Shown here: piece after piece, positions 1 through 11,065 of the stretch
How the letters are laid out: each line of letters starts with the position of its first letter
How positions within the stretch are numbered: the first letter of the stretch is position 1
Origin: Burhinus oedicnemus
Lineage: Eukaryota; Chordata; Aves; Charadriiformes; Burhinidae
DNA: 64,000 nt
Direction: 5' to 3'
NCBI GenBank assembly: GCA_008921705.1
Contig: VFFE01008908.1
Location: 1,341,538 to 1,405,537 of the forward strand
Notes under the pieces: generated by a model
The model's input: only the letters and a program-made list of their open reading frames with translations
The model's database searches: none
Told to the model about the DNA's origin: nothing
Program-made: the position numbers and the translations under genes

Positions 1-2150
1 CCAAGTGGATTTCATCATGGGACTACTGAGGTGCTTAATGTTCAGCATGAATTAAGTGCTCTGCCAGTTAGAAGGTCTGTTTGCCATGTTGTGCCTATAT
101 TACCGCTGTAAGTTAAATTACCACAGTCTATAAAACACCTTGTAGTCCATTTCTTCTCGATGAAAGGAGCTATGCAGAATAAATTGCAGTTTCTGAAACA
201 TAAACACCCACCTGAAATGATTATGGAAAAAAAAATACCGGAAAATGGTTGTAGATATATCTCTATTCCATTTCAGTATCGCAAATTTCAATGTATTCTC
301 TTTGTATCAGATAATTCCATCTTGCTAATTTTCAAGCTTCACAATCACCAATTACAAGAAAAATGTCAAAATAACAGGAAGGCAAAGCATCAGGGGTATC
401 ATTTGTCTATCAATAAGCTGTATCTATTCACAACTACATCTAAAATAGAGCTCAACTGTTTTATGTCAGAAATCAAGGTAAGAAATCTTTCAAATAAGCA
501 TATTCCTACTCTGTGAGAAACCTGCTTCAGACTAATTTTAGAACATGTTAGCTGTACATTAGAAGAAAGAGACAGAGCAAATATGTGTATGCTAATATGG
601 TCTTCAATACCACATTTCAAGGGGCATAAAAGCATGTCAATCTCTGCCATCTTTTTGGCCTGGCCTACAAGGAAATAGCATTAGTAAGTGGCATAAAATC
701 ATTTCGTTTTGAGCAGTAACCTGACCCCTTGTTTTCAATTGTGTCAGAACTGAGAGCTCAAAGGGACAATGGGAAAAGATGGCACCCCAGAGACAGATAG
801 ATCACACATTTTTTCTATCAATCAAATAGACTTTGTGCTCAGGTGGACTGAATTCAAGAATGTGGCTCGAATTAGAATTGCTGTCATAAATTTATCTTCA
901 GTGTTTGATATACCAGCTACACTTTTATGCAAGAATTAAGAATTTTTCACTGATGTGGTGAATGTGATACCTTGTTTTTTGGATCATCCAAAATGCCTTA
1001 GAATTAAGCAGAAAAAATTGACTCTGACTTGGCAGACTGGTTACTGATGTGCTCTAAGGTATTCTGAGGTGGCACTGACCACCATATACATCCCATAATG
1101 TATTGTAACCTTGCTAAGAAATAAATGCAGGTGGAGTCATCCATGTGTATTAAGTTCCTGGGCTGTCCAGATGAACGTGCCACTTAGTAACACCCATAGA
1201 GCTCTGTGAAGAAGTAAAGACTAAGGTACTTAGTGGCTATGTTTACTCTATTTGGTATCTGAAAATATTTTAAGACTAGTGTTTGATTGATGCCATACTG
1301 TAATCAATTTAACTGACATCATCGGTTTTACGAGAAAATTCAGAAATAGTTTGAATTGGCAATTTGGGAAAAACTATGTTAAAATTATTTGCTCTCCATA
1401 ATTCAGGACAACAAAGGGGATTTGGCTGAAAATGCAGCTTTCTTCAAATGTACTTAAAGGAAGCACCCAAATAATTGCAAAAGCCATCCGTGACACCAAG
1501 CCTGCAGCGATACTGAGAGCACTCACAGTGCTGAGCTTTCCACTGGACAGCAGCTGAAGTTAACAGGATCACGAGCAGGTCAAAGGGACCCTTTCCTTGG
1601 TCCTTCCCTTGAGTGCTCCCCGGGCAGGCACCCAAACGTGTACCTCCATGCCTGGGACGACAACTCGCATCTCAAAGTGCAATCCACAATTAGACCCTCC
1701 AAGTACAAAATCAACACTTAAAAGGTTGCTTCAGATAGGGTGAGAAGTTGAGGGTTGTAGGCAAGGGGAAGAAGATATTTATGACTGATATTTGAAAACA
1801 GATGGGGAGTTGTTGCAGTAGAGATACACACACAGGTCCTTCCAGACGGCTGGGGCAGCCAAGAGGAGGAAATTCAAACACCAGCAGCTGTGGGTTTGTA
1901 TAGGAATTGAGATGAAGTTTCTGGTAAAATAAAGGGATGAGTCCACGAAGAGGTATGCGAACCTTAATCTGCGGGAAAGTTTCATAGCCGACTATTTGAT
2001 ATTCAGTCTTTTGGGCTGAACCATTTCCCTGAGCATTAAGCTGAATAGACATAACATGAAATTATATTTGTGCAGTGACGTGCCTGATGATGGGTAGGTG
2101 GGAATTTGTCATTAATTTCTCCTTTTGATTATGTAAATAAAAAAAAAATG
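1..2150. other. Non-coding AT-rich DNA, no gene recognised
   Basis: Short open frames occur on both strands (for example 160-516 plus and 1711-2052 minus). They have low-complexity, stop-limited translations that resemble no family I know. No repeat, RNA gene or splice-bounded exon stood out. The stretch reads as intergenic or intronic vertebrate DNA. Confidence 0.6.
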
Positions 2151-2480
2151 TAATGTATAGATAGATAGATACATGAAAATCTTTGCACCTGGTCTGTGGG
2201 AGCACTGCAAACTTGTAAATATCATTTAGTGATATTTAACAAACCAGCCAGAGTCTGACAAAAATAAACAGCATCAGTGTGAAAGAAAGCAAGCATTTTC
2301 ATTAAACATCTTCTGAAATCAGTTATATTTAACTTCCTTAAAGCGGCAAAACCTCTAGAACCTTGGCACGCAAACTGTGGTGTTTTGCTTGGCACGCTAC
2401 ATAGGTTGTATCTCATGCAATGGAGAAAACTTTGGTTCATTTAAGAACTATAAATGATTCAGCATGAATTGATTTTTTTA

Positions 2481-2612
2481 AAAACTACATATATATGTAT
2501 AACATATACATGGAAATATATATTTGTGAATATATAAATACATATTATAAAGCTTCAAAATACACATATACAGATTTCAAATGTGCATATATATATATAT
2601 GCACATATATGG
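2481..2612. repeat. AT-rich low-complexity tract with (TA)n/(CATATA) runs
   Basis: About 130 bases are dominated by TA, CATA and TATG steps. They include a perfect 26-bp palindrome at 2581-2606, in which ATGTGCAT is separated from its reverse complement ATGCACAT by a TA core. A short GATA run lies just upstream at 2156-2171. Such tracts mutate by slippage and can extrude cruciforms. The overlapping plus-strand frame (2495-2890) translates the simple repeat and is not credible as a gene. Confidence 0.8.
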
Positions 2613-4315
2613 ATAAACTTGACTTTCAAGCCTGTTCCCTAGCTACCACAGAAAAGGAATCCTGCTGCATTTTCAAAGCTGGGCCTCTCATCACATGCTT
2701 TTTCTCTTGGAGTCTTGTAAAAAGTCAGAAAAGCAATTTCAGAACACTGGGACTAGGTTTTCAGCCTTCACCTGGGAAAAATCAGCATAGCTCTGTATTC
2801 ACTACAATATATAAGGTCACAAACAGTTTGGTCAATGTATTTAAAGCCTTAAAAAACGAGTTTTACCACACACCAATTCATGCATGCTGAAACTCGGGGA
2901 TCTCTAAAGTTGAAGACCGCATGGTTACTGACCTGAACAGGGCTTTGGTATCACCAGTGGTGTTGTTACTGCCTTAGTGCTGCTGACTTAGCTAGTGACA
3001 AAAACCATATATAACACACATGCTGTAGCATTCACTCTGAACATCCTGATAATATTAACTGAATCATGCAAGTATATTATAAATGCTGAGACAAGGCAAG
3101 CCTCCTCAGCAAAATTCCCCAGTATGAAGTAAAACAGAGACAAAAGCCATAACCATCTTAATCGCGACTAAGTCAGACAGTAAGAAGGTGAAGTGCTCAA
3201 AGTAAGAAGGCAGCTTCCGTTGGCATGGATCTCGCAAGTGTCCTGCTCAGATTCAAATGGCAGTAACCAGCCACATGAAGTAATCACTTCTCTATTCCCT
3301 GTACTATTTCCACTATCAGTCTAGAGATTTAGGAAATTAGATTCAATTCCTTGCGTTAGAAAACTCCCATTCTATGCAGAAACTGGGCTGGAAGGCAAGT
3401 TAAACTTCCCTTAAGCTGTTTTTTTTTTTCCTCTAGAAGTGCTACATTATTGTCATTATGCTAATGAAGTCCACTTAGGTTGTGTGAATGGTCTTCTATT
3501 TTTTTCATAAAACACATATAACAAAGAAGTAAATTTCAGCAGTGATTGATTGACAGCTGCCAAGTCACACAGAGGACAATTCAGCTACCAGGAATTGCTG
3601 CTGTTTATCTGGGCACCATGAAAACCTATTGCAAAAGCTGATGTTTGTGAAAGGGTCTTCTGAAGCAAGAGCCTAGCAAACAATTATTTTTGTCATTTCA
3701 CTTGCATTCCCCTAGTTTCCACATCCAAGATAAAGTTAGCAAGGCATTGCTGTTCTGATCTGAAATTTATGTAAAGAAAATCTAATACTGGTGGAGTATT
3801 GGCTGATTTTCTTGAGCCAAACCTTCATGCTAAGCAATCATTACCAGAGTTTTACACACAAACACTAATTATGCTATACAATGTTCTCGTGACTCTTTCT
3901 TGAAATATTTAATAGGTTTGGACACAGCTCTATAAATATCTGGCAAGAATCAGGATTTTACTAGCAAATCACTTCACAGTAGTGAATAATTTGCCATAAA
4001 TAAAGCATCACATTTTTCCTCTTTGTGAATTATCCACAAGCAGATTATCATTTAAGCAAGTATATTCGTTGGGCACAGTTATTTACCATATAATTTCTGT
4101 AAATAATTAGTGTTCTTTAGTTTATTCATAACTGATCAGCTACAAGTTTACGATATCAAAAGTCGGAGTGGTGTATGGTTAGCACGTGCTCCGCAGGGGC
4201 TAGATAATCTTCATGTCAGGGCTATGTGAATTCTTCTTGTTCTCTTTTGCAAATTAAATGTTTTTCTTTTCACAGAATCCTAACATAGTCCAACACACTT
4301 TACCATTTCCAGAAA
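2613..4315. other. Non-coding DNA, possible conserved block at 3780-4150
   Basis: No coding region is recognised. The part from about 3780 to 4150 is unusually AT-rich and packed with TAAT, ATTA and AATAATT cores, without being a simple repeat. That is typical of vertebrate conserved non-coding elements but not diagnostic. The rest has no describable structure. Confidence 0.45.
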
Positions 4316-4339
4316 CACTCTCTCTCTTTCTGGGGACTA

Positions 4340-4425
4340 GAAAGCGTTACAGCATTCGGTCACGGTCCTCATCTGGGGTCTTGGGCAAGTCCATCAGTAA
4401 ATCACTTACATATTTGGCTTCCTAA
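4340..4425 (+). repeat. Possible MIR-like SINE fragment
   Basis: The words CTTGGGCAAGTC and, after a short insert, TCACTTA followed by a CCT-rich end resemble the conserved core of MIR-type tRNA-derived SINEs. Only about 60 bases can be aligned by eye and the rest is unrecognisable, so this could be chance similarity. Confidence 0.25.
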
Positions 4426-4499
4426 ATACATTTGAAGACTTGAGCCTTAGGGCAAGTCTATATTATAGATAATATCCAACGCGTTGATGCCCAAGCTGA

Positions 4500-4735
4500 G
4501 GCCAACCAGCAGAATTAACTCTGCTCCCAGTGCCTGCTGACATGGCCATGCTGCTCCTGGGACTGAGCCAGCTCACCAGGCTGGACCAGGGAAAAGAGAA
4601 AGATCCTCCACTCCCTGCCGGCCACCAAAAGGCAGAGAGGGGACAGGGTTTCCCCCTCCGCAGGGCAGCTGGCAGGCTGGAGCATAGCAGTGAGGTGCTC
4701 AGACTCCAGCCTAATGGAAATCAAAGCATGACAAA
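4500..4735. other. GC-richer patch with overlapping open frames, no gene
   Basis: This 235-base patch is richer in GC than its flanks, which lengthens open frames on both strands (4530-4784 plus, 4515-4724 minus). Neither translation resembles a known protein. Neither has obvious flanking splice sites, so both are taken as composition effects. Confidence 0.4.
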
Positions 4736-6540
4736 TTCCACTGCTTTCTATTATTTATTAAATCATTCTATTAAGTTGTTATAGTTTCTGTTACTAATTT
4801 AGTTGACTATAAAATAAATAAAAGGTATACATGTATAAATCTGTGAACCAAAGCAATACCTCATTACAGAAGAGATTGTTCATGTAAAAACCCCCTCAAT
4901 TAACACTTTAAAACATTCATCTAAATTTAATCTTTTCTTAAATGGATCTCAACTAACCAAAACAAACATAACACTACCACAGTCAGTGCAGGAATGCTGA
5001 TTTACTCCAGGTCGACTTCTTCCTAATGTTTTGGAGCTGTCGAACATGACACTCCCACAGTCTCTAATTGTCAAAAGCTCTGATCCAGAAAACGTTTTGA
5101 GGACAGAAAGCAGAGAGAGGACTCACAGCCGTGCTGGGAATCTGCCAAAACAAGTGGTAGTGTTGTGCAGCTGGGAAGACTATGCTTAAAAGATTTAGCA
5201 TTTGTTAGTTGCATTTCAGACTTCCTAAGAAATGAAAGTTATTTCAAGCAAAGATATCCTAATGATGCCACATAAAGTTGGTACCATAGTCTCAGAGGTA
5301 AAATTTTAAATGAACTAGAAGAAAAACATGGCATTACTTATTTTTTCACCCTCAAAATAACAAGGTTGGTTGTCACTTCAGCTTTTTACAAGACCCGTCT
5401 TTTCTGCTGTATCATAAGAGAACAGCTAACAAAACAAACATGCTAAAAGACCTTTTTTGCATTTCCTACTTAATAAAAGCTTCCACTGCAATTTAGCCAT
5501 AGGAAGTCATCCAAAGTCCCTCCATTCTCTGTTCTTGAGAAAGAAGCCAAGGTCATTAGGTGCCAAAAGATACATTTACAAAATGCCTACAGAGGTTGTG
5601 CTCCTAGGGAATTGGATGCCCAGCTTAAATACTGGTCTTGAAAATTGCTATCTCTGTCTTAAGATGCTTTTATAACCTTGAAAATTTGGCCTTAAACTAC
5701 TCCTGAAAATGAGATTTAGAGACATAATATACTGTTGGCATTTTATCTGGGATCTCAATACCAAAGAATGGGCAACTATTATTGAATAATTAAGGAAAAA
5801 ACATAAATTATGCAGGAGAGCTGTGTTTCTCTTCCCAAAGGAAGCTTTTATGTCCCAAATCTGAACCCGCAGACAAACAAGCCTGTGTCCTGCTGAGTTA
5901 CAGCCACCCCAAGCTGTATGACAGCGACTGCTGCAACTGCTCCACCTCCCTCTCGGCATCCACCAACATGTTCGCAGAGGCTGCTGCTCCCAGGAGGGCA
6001 GCTCAGGGACTCCTTGTAAGCAAGAGAGGGGATTTCTGCCCAGTTGGACCTGTCTCCTGAATTGCCCACTGGATGAACCTGTTTCTCCTCACTGTCCAGA
6101 GAGCCTAGAGAGACCTAGAGAATCCTCTACCTGGTGTTAAGTCTGCCCTGTAACAACCCAGCCTCTGATGGACAGCCTACCACCAACCCCTAGTTAGATA
6201 CCAGACATAGTATCTAACATCCATTCCAGCTGCAACCCTTCTGGCCTTGACGTGTGTTTAATTTCTAAAAAATCAATTCAGCTGATCAGCAGATAAGCTT
6301 GGGCAAGGACATTAACGTCCCCGAGGTGACAGGAGCCACACGAAGTCCTGTGTGATGGGCGCTGTAGGAGAGTCCAAAGTCCTGCCTGCTGCTGCTCACA
6401 TCGCCCTCACCTGAACCAAGCCGGGTCTTGGTTTAACAGCAACAGAAAGCACTTCCCCACTCCCCTCCTCTGGCAAAGACAACCAAGAAGGTCCTAGAGC
6501 AGGCCTCAAAATAGAAGCTTTTTTCTCTCCTCACCTACAG
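4736..6540. other. Non-coding DNA, nothing recognised
   Basis: AT-rich single-copy-looking sequence up to about 5850 becomes moderately GC-rich from about 5860 to 6530. Minus-strand frames at 5648-5959 and 5848-6069 overlap each other in different frames and match nothing I know. No repeat or RNA gene was identified. Confidence 0.5.
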
Positions 6541-6544
6541 GCTT

Positions 6545-6790
6545 GATGACTTGCGCCGATATCTAATTAATTAATTAAGGTTAGTTGAGGTCGGGGCCTG
6601 GAATCTGAGCAATTAAACTGTTTGCTCCCCTGCTAAAACAAACCACGTGCATGAGGCGAGCTGCCAAGTTCGGTATTTGTGAAATTTGACTCGGGAAAGG
6701 AGCTGTCGTGTGCCTGCCCCTCGCGGGTGTGCTGCCCAGAGCTGGGGCTGCACCGCGGGTTCAGGGACGGCACGGGAGAGGATGAAAGAA
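6545..6790. promoter_or_regulatory. CpG-enriched patch beside a TAATTA palindrome; candidate regulatory block
   Basis: A perfect 14-bp palindrome, TAATTAATTAATTA at 6564-6577, holds overlapping TAATTA sites of the kind bound by paired-type homeodomain dimers. It is followed by about 200 bases containing roughly a dozen CpG dinucleotides, a clear excess over the CpG-poor neighbourhood. A CACGTG E-box lies near 6645. The combination suggests a regulatory element, but no promoter or transcript can be shown from sequence alone. Confidence 0.3.
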
Positions 6791-9700
6791 GTCCTGCTAA
6801 CTTTTGTTTTAAGGATGACTTTTCCTGTCCTTACCATGAACTTGAATATCTGGTATTTTAATTTTAAAGCCCAGCTCTTGAAATGGAGTGATTAGATACA
6901 ATATCTCGCCTTTGACAAGAGAGCCTTTGTGGGTTCAAAGATGAGCTTGAAAATGAAAGCTGATTAAAGCCTGAAGGGTCAAAGCCAAGGATGGAAATAA
7001 AAGTTACCTGACACAGACTTCTTTTTAAAGATCACACGCATTTAATCCTATTGCACGATTTTTGACTCACATAATTCAGCGGTGCAGAAGCAGAACATGT
7101 AGTTCATGGAGAGGCAAAGGTGACCTGGGCTGGATGAGGCGTGGGGAGCAGGGACTCTGCACGAGGGACCCTGCCATGGAAGTGCCTGCTGAGACAAGCT
7201 GCCCTCCCCGGCCCCCCGGACATTAATCACTACCTGGTCTGTTATAAATATATAAACAGACAGATCACTTCTGCTGTAAACAGCATAGCGCTACCAGCTG
7301 TGAGGCTTGTACTCATCAGTTTAAAAATTAATAGTATTTTACTGTGACCATTTTTTGCAAAGCCTCTTTATACTCTTCAGGCAAATGAAGATCAGCTGAA
7401 GAACATGCTAAATACTGCTATAAACAGAAGATGAGCATGCAGCTCATGGACATCATATGGTCACAGCTTGACAAAGCCCTCGGCACTTGGATCTGGATGG
7501 ATCGTGCTTATTATTGCTTGGATTTTCTGTCATTCCCGGGAACCTCTGTATTTTGCACTTGTTGTTAATTAATCCAAACTTGTTGTTAAGTGATCCAGAA
7601 AGTTTTTAGCAATCAAAAAGGAAAATATCTCAGAAAGGTCTGTCCATCCTCACCTCCCAAAGCACTGGAGAATTGCTAAGGATAATCCTGCAAGTGGCTA
7701 GAAAGGTTGTGCTCACAGGATGTCATTTCTATTATTGCATTTTAGACTTTCTAAGATACAATAGATTAGAGGTCATTTAAATAATTATAGTTGATATGAA
7801 ACTAAAATAGCATTGACAGTACAGCCCCAGGCACACAATTTTAAATAAACTTTTTCAAATAAAAACCGGAGCTACCGACTCTAAAAGATTCGTGACCCAC
7901 TAACCTTTGCAGTGTCATGCATTTTAACCAATGAACTATGCTGTCTATTGATCAGGAAAAAAAACAAACCCAAACCAAATGAACAGCAGAAGAAAACCCA
8001 CAGGATTTTTCTAAATAAACCAATTATTTAGAAAATGGTTTTGACCAGTTTACAATGAGAACATGCAGAGCCTCAGTGAACCTGGAGCACAGAGGCCCAC
8101 CACGGGATCCTACCTGCTGGGCAAAACCAAGACTCAAAAAAACACTTTCAGAACACAGAGCTGCTACCTCCTATTTCAAGGGTCTCCTCCAGCTCCAACC
8201 TGGAACTGCTCTGCTACGACAGTGGTCCAGTCTTCCTTACTCCAGATCAACAGTCTGCACTAGGCAGAAAGAGCCTACCAAAGACACAGGGCTCTTCTGA
8301 AACACCCTGTGAGGGCACTTTTAAAGGGAGAAGAAAGGAAACGTATTTCTTTCTTGCTTCATTTGACAAACAATGAAAGGAATCTGGTCATCAGGAAGCA
8401 TTTTTGAGGTAAAATCTTCTTTTGCATGGATTTCAGCTCTTGCATCCCTGAAGACCATACCTAAGGTTAACACGCTTTCTCCTGCACTGCAATATTTCCT
8501 CAGGCCCATTTCCTTCCTAATTTGACTCCCATTCCTCAGCTATTGATATAGTAGGTATAACACGGAGACATAACAAGGCCATGGACAGGCCTCTACATAA
8601 ATACCGCTGGTGAACTGCCTCCATCGCTCGCTCAGGGAGTTCACAAAGGATATGCAGTAACCTGAGTCTGTAAAAACCTGCTGATCATCCTTCCTCTAAG
8701 TGGGATGATTATAACAGCGTTCAGTCAAGACAAAGAAGCCTGTGTAGAAAAGCCATTAGATAAAGTCATATATACCGTTCCCGTTTGTATTCAAGCCCAC
8801 CCAAGTTTTTGCCCCTTGACTACTGCATGATCTGTATGCCCAGAGATAAATGTAGGGAAGAGCTTGAATGCTTTTACCCTACAGTACCTCTTGGGTCTAG
8901 CATAGCAGGAACTAATGTCCGTAAGTCCTTCTTTACTTGTCCTCTATACATGAGAAGAGAGGTCTTGGTGCAGGAAAACTCTTGAGAGGCTGTTTGATTT
9001 ACTTAGGCACATCCTTGTAACCCTGAATGAATTGCTGAGCAGAGCTCGACTTAAGAATCTATTTAAGTATGGGACCAGAATGAGCAAGAATGCAGCTGCA
9101 GCAAAACATGGTGAAGTATTTTAAACCTATATGGCAGGTGCATGTTAGCAAAATAGTAAACCAGGATGGTCAAACTGTCATCTATACAGATGGTTTTCCA
9201 CAGCCAGAAATTTGCTTTACTCTGACACATAAAAAATTAAAACACCTTGCTAAAGAATCCTCTGGTTTACAAGACAAGCTATTCTGGAGAAGAATACAAA
9301 TGTGTTGGCTGCTTCATTGACAGCCTATGCTTCAGATTTATTTTTTTAAGATAGAATGTCTGAAGCCATATTTCCCTAGTGATAAAAATCCCATTAGTAA
9401 TCCTGATGAAATCCTAAAGGGCTAAAAAGCAATGAAGAGGATTTCCAATGGTAAGTTATAAATCCTTTTAGAGAATATCTTGGTTTAAAATAATTCAGAG
9501 GGAAAAAAAAAAAGAATCTTAGGAATGAGGTAGTTCTACTTGAAAATCCTTCGGTAAGAGCAAGGACATTTAGGAGGGCTACCACTTCCTAAGGCAAGGA
9601 GATGACACTGAGCAGCAGTTTTGCTGGTCACTAGGCCAGTGAGGCACCAGGTACCTGAAGCCAGGATAAGAGGAGAGATCATTTGTTCAGTGTTGTCTGT

Positions 9701-10285
9701 AATCCCGTCTTCCAGAAAATATATTGAGTTCTCCCCATTAGGTCAATAAGAAGATAGGTCAAGATCATGAGAAAAAGTGATGTGTGCAGCTGCAGTAAAT
9801 GGGGTCTTCAGAGCAAACAGGGATGTTGAAATGGAAGCAAAGTGCAGTGCACTTGGCTGATTTCTCCTTTAACACGGGCAAGGCTTCCTTAAACCAATTT
9901 TTCTTGTACCATAGATGACTTCCGCTTACTGCCCTACAGAATGTTCAAGACCTGATTTTCAGGCTTTTTTTCCCCACAGCTATTTGTGCCACATAACTAT
10001 CTGATTTATAATTTTAATGATTGTTTTAGAATGCTTGTAATTTTTATCCATAATTTGGAGGTGAATGAATGCACATCTTCACACCCAATTGTAGCATGCA
10101 TGAAACTCACACTTGCGGAATACAAGAGCTTCTGCTGAAAAACAGAAGATATACATGTTAAGAAAAACCCTGAAATAACTTCAGTAAGCCTCAAACACTG
10201 CAAACAGATAGTTCATTCTACAAACTAAATGGACCAACAGCATATCTAATATTATTCCTCTGCTAGACCTGAACTTGGTGTGGAA
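6791..10285. other. Non-coding DNA, nothing recognised
   Basis: The stretch is AT-rich with scattered small frames (for example 7048-7230 minus, 8055-8300 plus, 9090-9320 plus). None has a recognisable domain. From about 6890 to 7060 there are several TCAAAG and CCTTTG words, as in TCF/LEF or SOX sites, but such words are common by chance. An A/C-rich tract lies at 7958-7980. Confidence 0.5.
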
Positions 10286-10289
10286 ACTG

Positions 10290-10500
10290 CTCGTTGAATG
10301 AAATGGGGGTGGGGGGGAATTAATTGGGGTCTTTGCACCTTGTGTCACCAAAGGCAGAACAAGAGCCATGATTAATAATTCATTACATTCAATTATTAAT
10401 TTATCAAAGAGGCTACATCCTTTAGTCACCCGGGTTTTAACAGGGATGAAATCAATTGGATTCAACAGGAATCGATAAACCCACTCCATTTAAATAAATA
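10290..10500. promoter_or_regulatory. TAAT-rich block resembling a conserved non-coding element
   Basis: The block starts with a G-run (GGGGGTGGGGGGG, about 10304-10316). It then carries dense homeodomain-type cores (TTAATAATTCATTA, AATTATTAATT), a TCF/LEF-type ATCAAAG near 10403 and an ATCGATAA word near 10471 of the type bound by Onecut/CUT factors. It is not a simple repeat. Alignment across birds and reptiles would decide whether it is conserved. Confidence 0.25.
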
Positions 10501-10689
10501 ATTATACACCTTCTGGAGATTTTTAAGCCTGTTTATAGCCTTCTAGAGCAGAAGTGCAACACTCGTTAAATTCTGCAGGCTGCAAAGAAACGATTACTAT
10601 TCTTTATCAACGGTGACGGTACTGCTTTTTACACAGCGAGTAATTAGAAAAGAGAGCCCACTGCTGGAACATGCACATGACAAGAGGCT

Positions 10690-10900
10690 GGGAGAGGTGG
10701 GGAAGTCTCTCAGGGATAGACGTAGAAAAATGATCTTAATAAATTGGAGAAGAGGACTGAAATGGAGAAAATTAAATTCACCCAAGACAAGTGCGAAGTC
10801 CTGCAGTGCAGAAGGCAAATCAGATGTGCCAGTGCAAACTGGGCCAGAGCTGGCTCTGGAGGTACAGTGCAATGCAAACTGAAAATGAGGGGAGGCTGTG
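10690..10900 (+). mobile_element. Degenerate CR1-like LINE fragment (reverse transcriptase C-terminal region)
   Basis: On the plus strand, part of this stretch translates as MEKIKFTQDKCEVLQ (from 10762). That matches the segment just after the FADD catalytic motif of CR1-family reverse transcriptases, where a methionine-rich stretch leads to a conserved D-K-C-x-V-L word. Upstream, another frame gives a run ending MILINWRRGLKW, the expected preceding helix, so a frameshift separates them. The copy lacks catalytic residues and both ends, and is an old fossil. The boundaries are approximate, and it differs clearly from the younger copies near 29 and 35 kb. Confidence 0.6.
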
Positions 10901-10904
10901 GCAG

Positions 10905-11065
10905 GTTTTGGGGATGTCTGCACGAGGGCAGGACCTGCGCAGCCGTCGCCAGCCAGCCTGTGCGGAGCAGCCCCGGCTGCTCCGCGGAGTGAGGTCGGAA
11001 GGATGCTCACCCAGGCAGCCTGCACGGCACGGCAGCCCCTGCCCTCTTCCTCACGCTGCCTTCTG
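10905..11065. other. Small CpG-rich patch with a GC-rich inverted repeat
   Basis: About a dozen CpGs occur in 160 bases, against a CpG-poor background. At 10962-10972 and 10975-10985 lie two perfectly complementary 11-base arms (GCGGAGCAGCC and its reverse complement) separated by CC, which could form a stable hairpin. Open frames on both strands (10597-11025 minus, 10791-11102 plus) run through the patch. They are explained by its composition, and the patch is too short for a classical CpG island. Confidence 0.5.

Noticed and set aside
10597..11025. 142-codon minus-strand frame
   Set aside because: It runs antisense through a CR1 fossil and a CpG-rich patch, so its openness is explained by composition.
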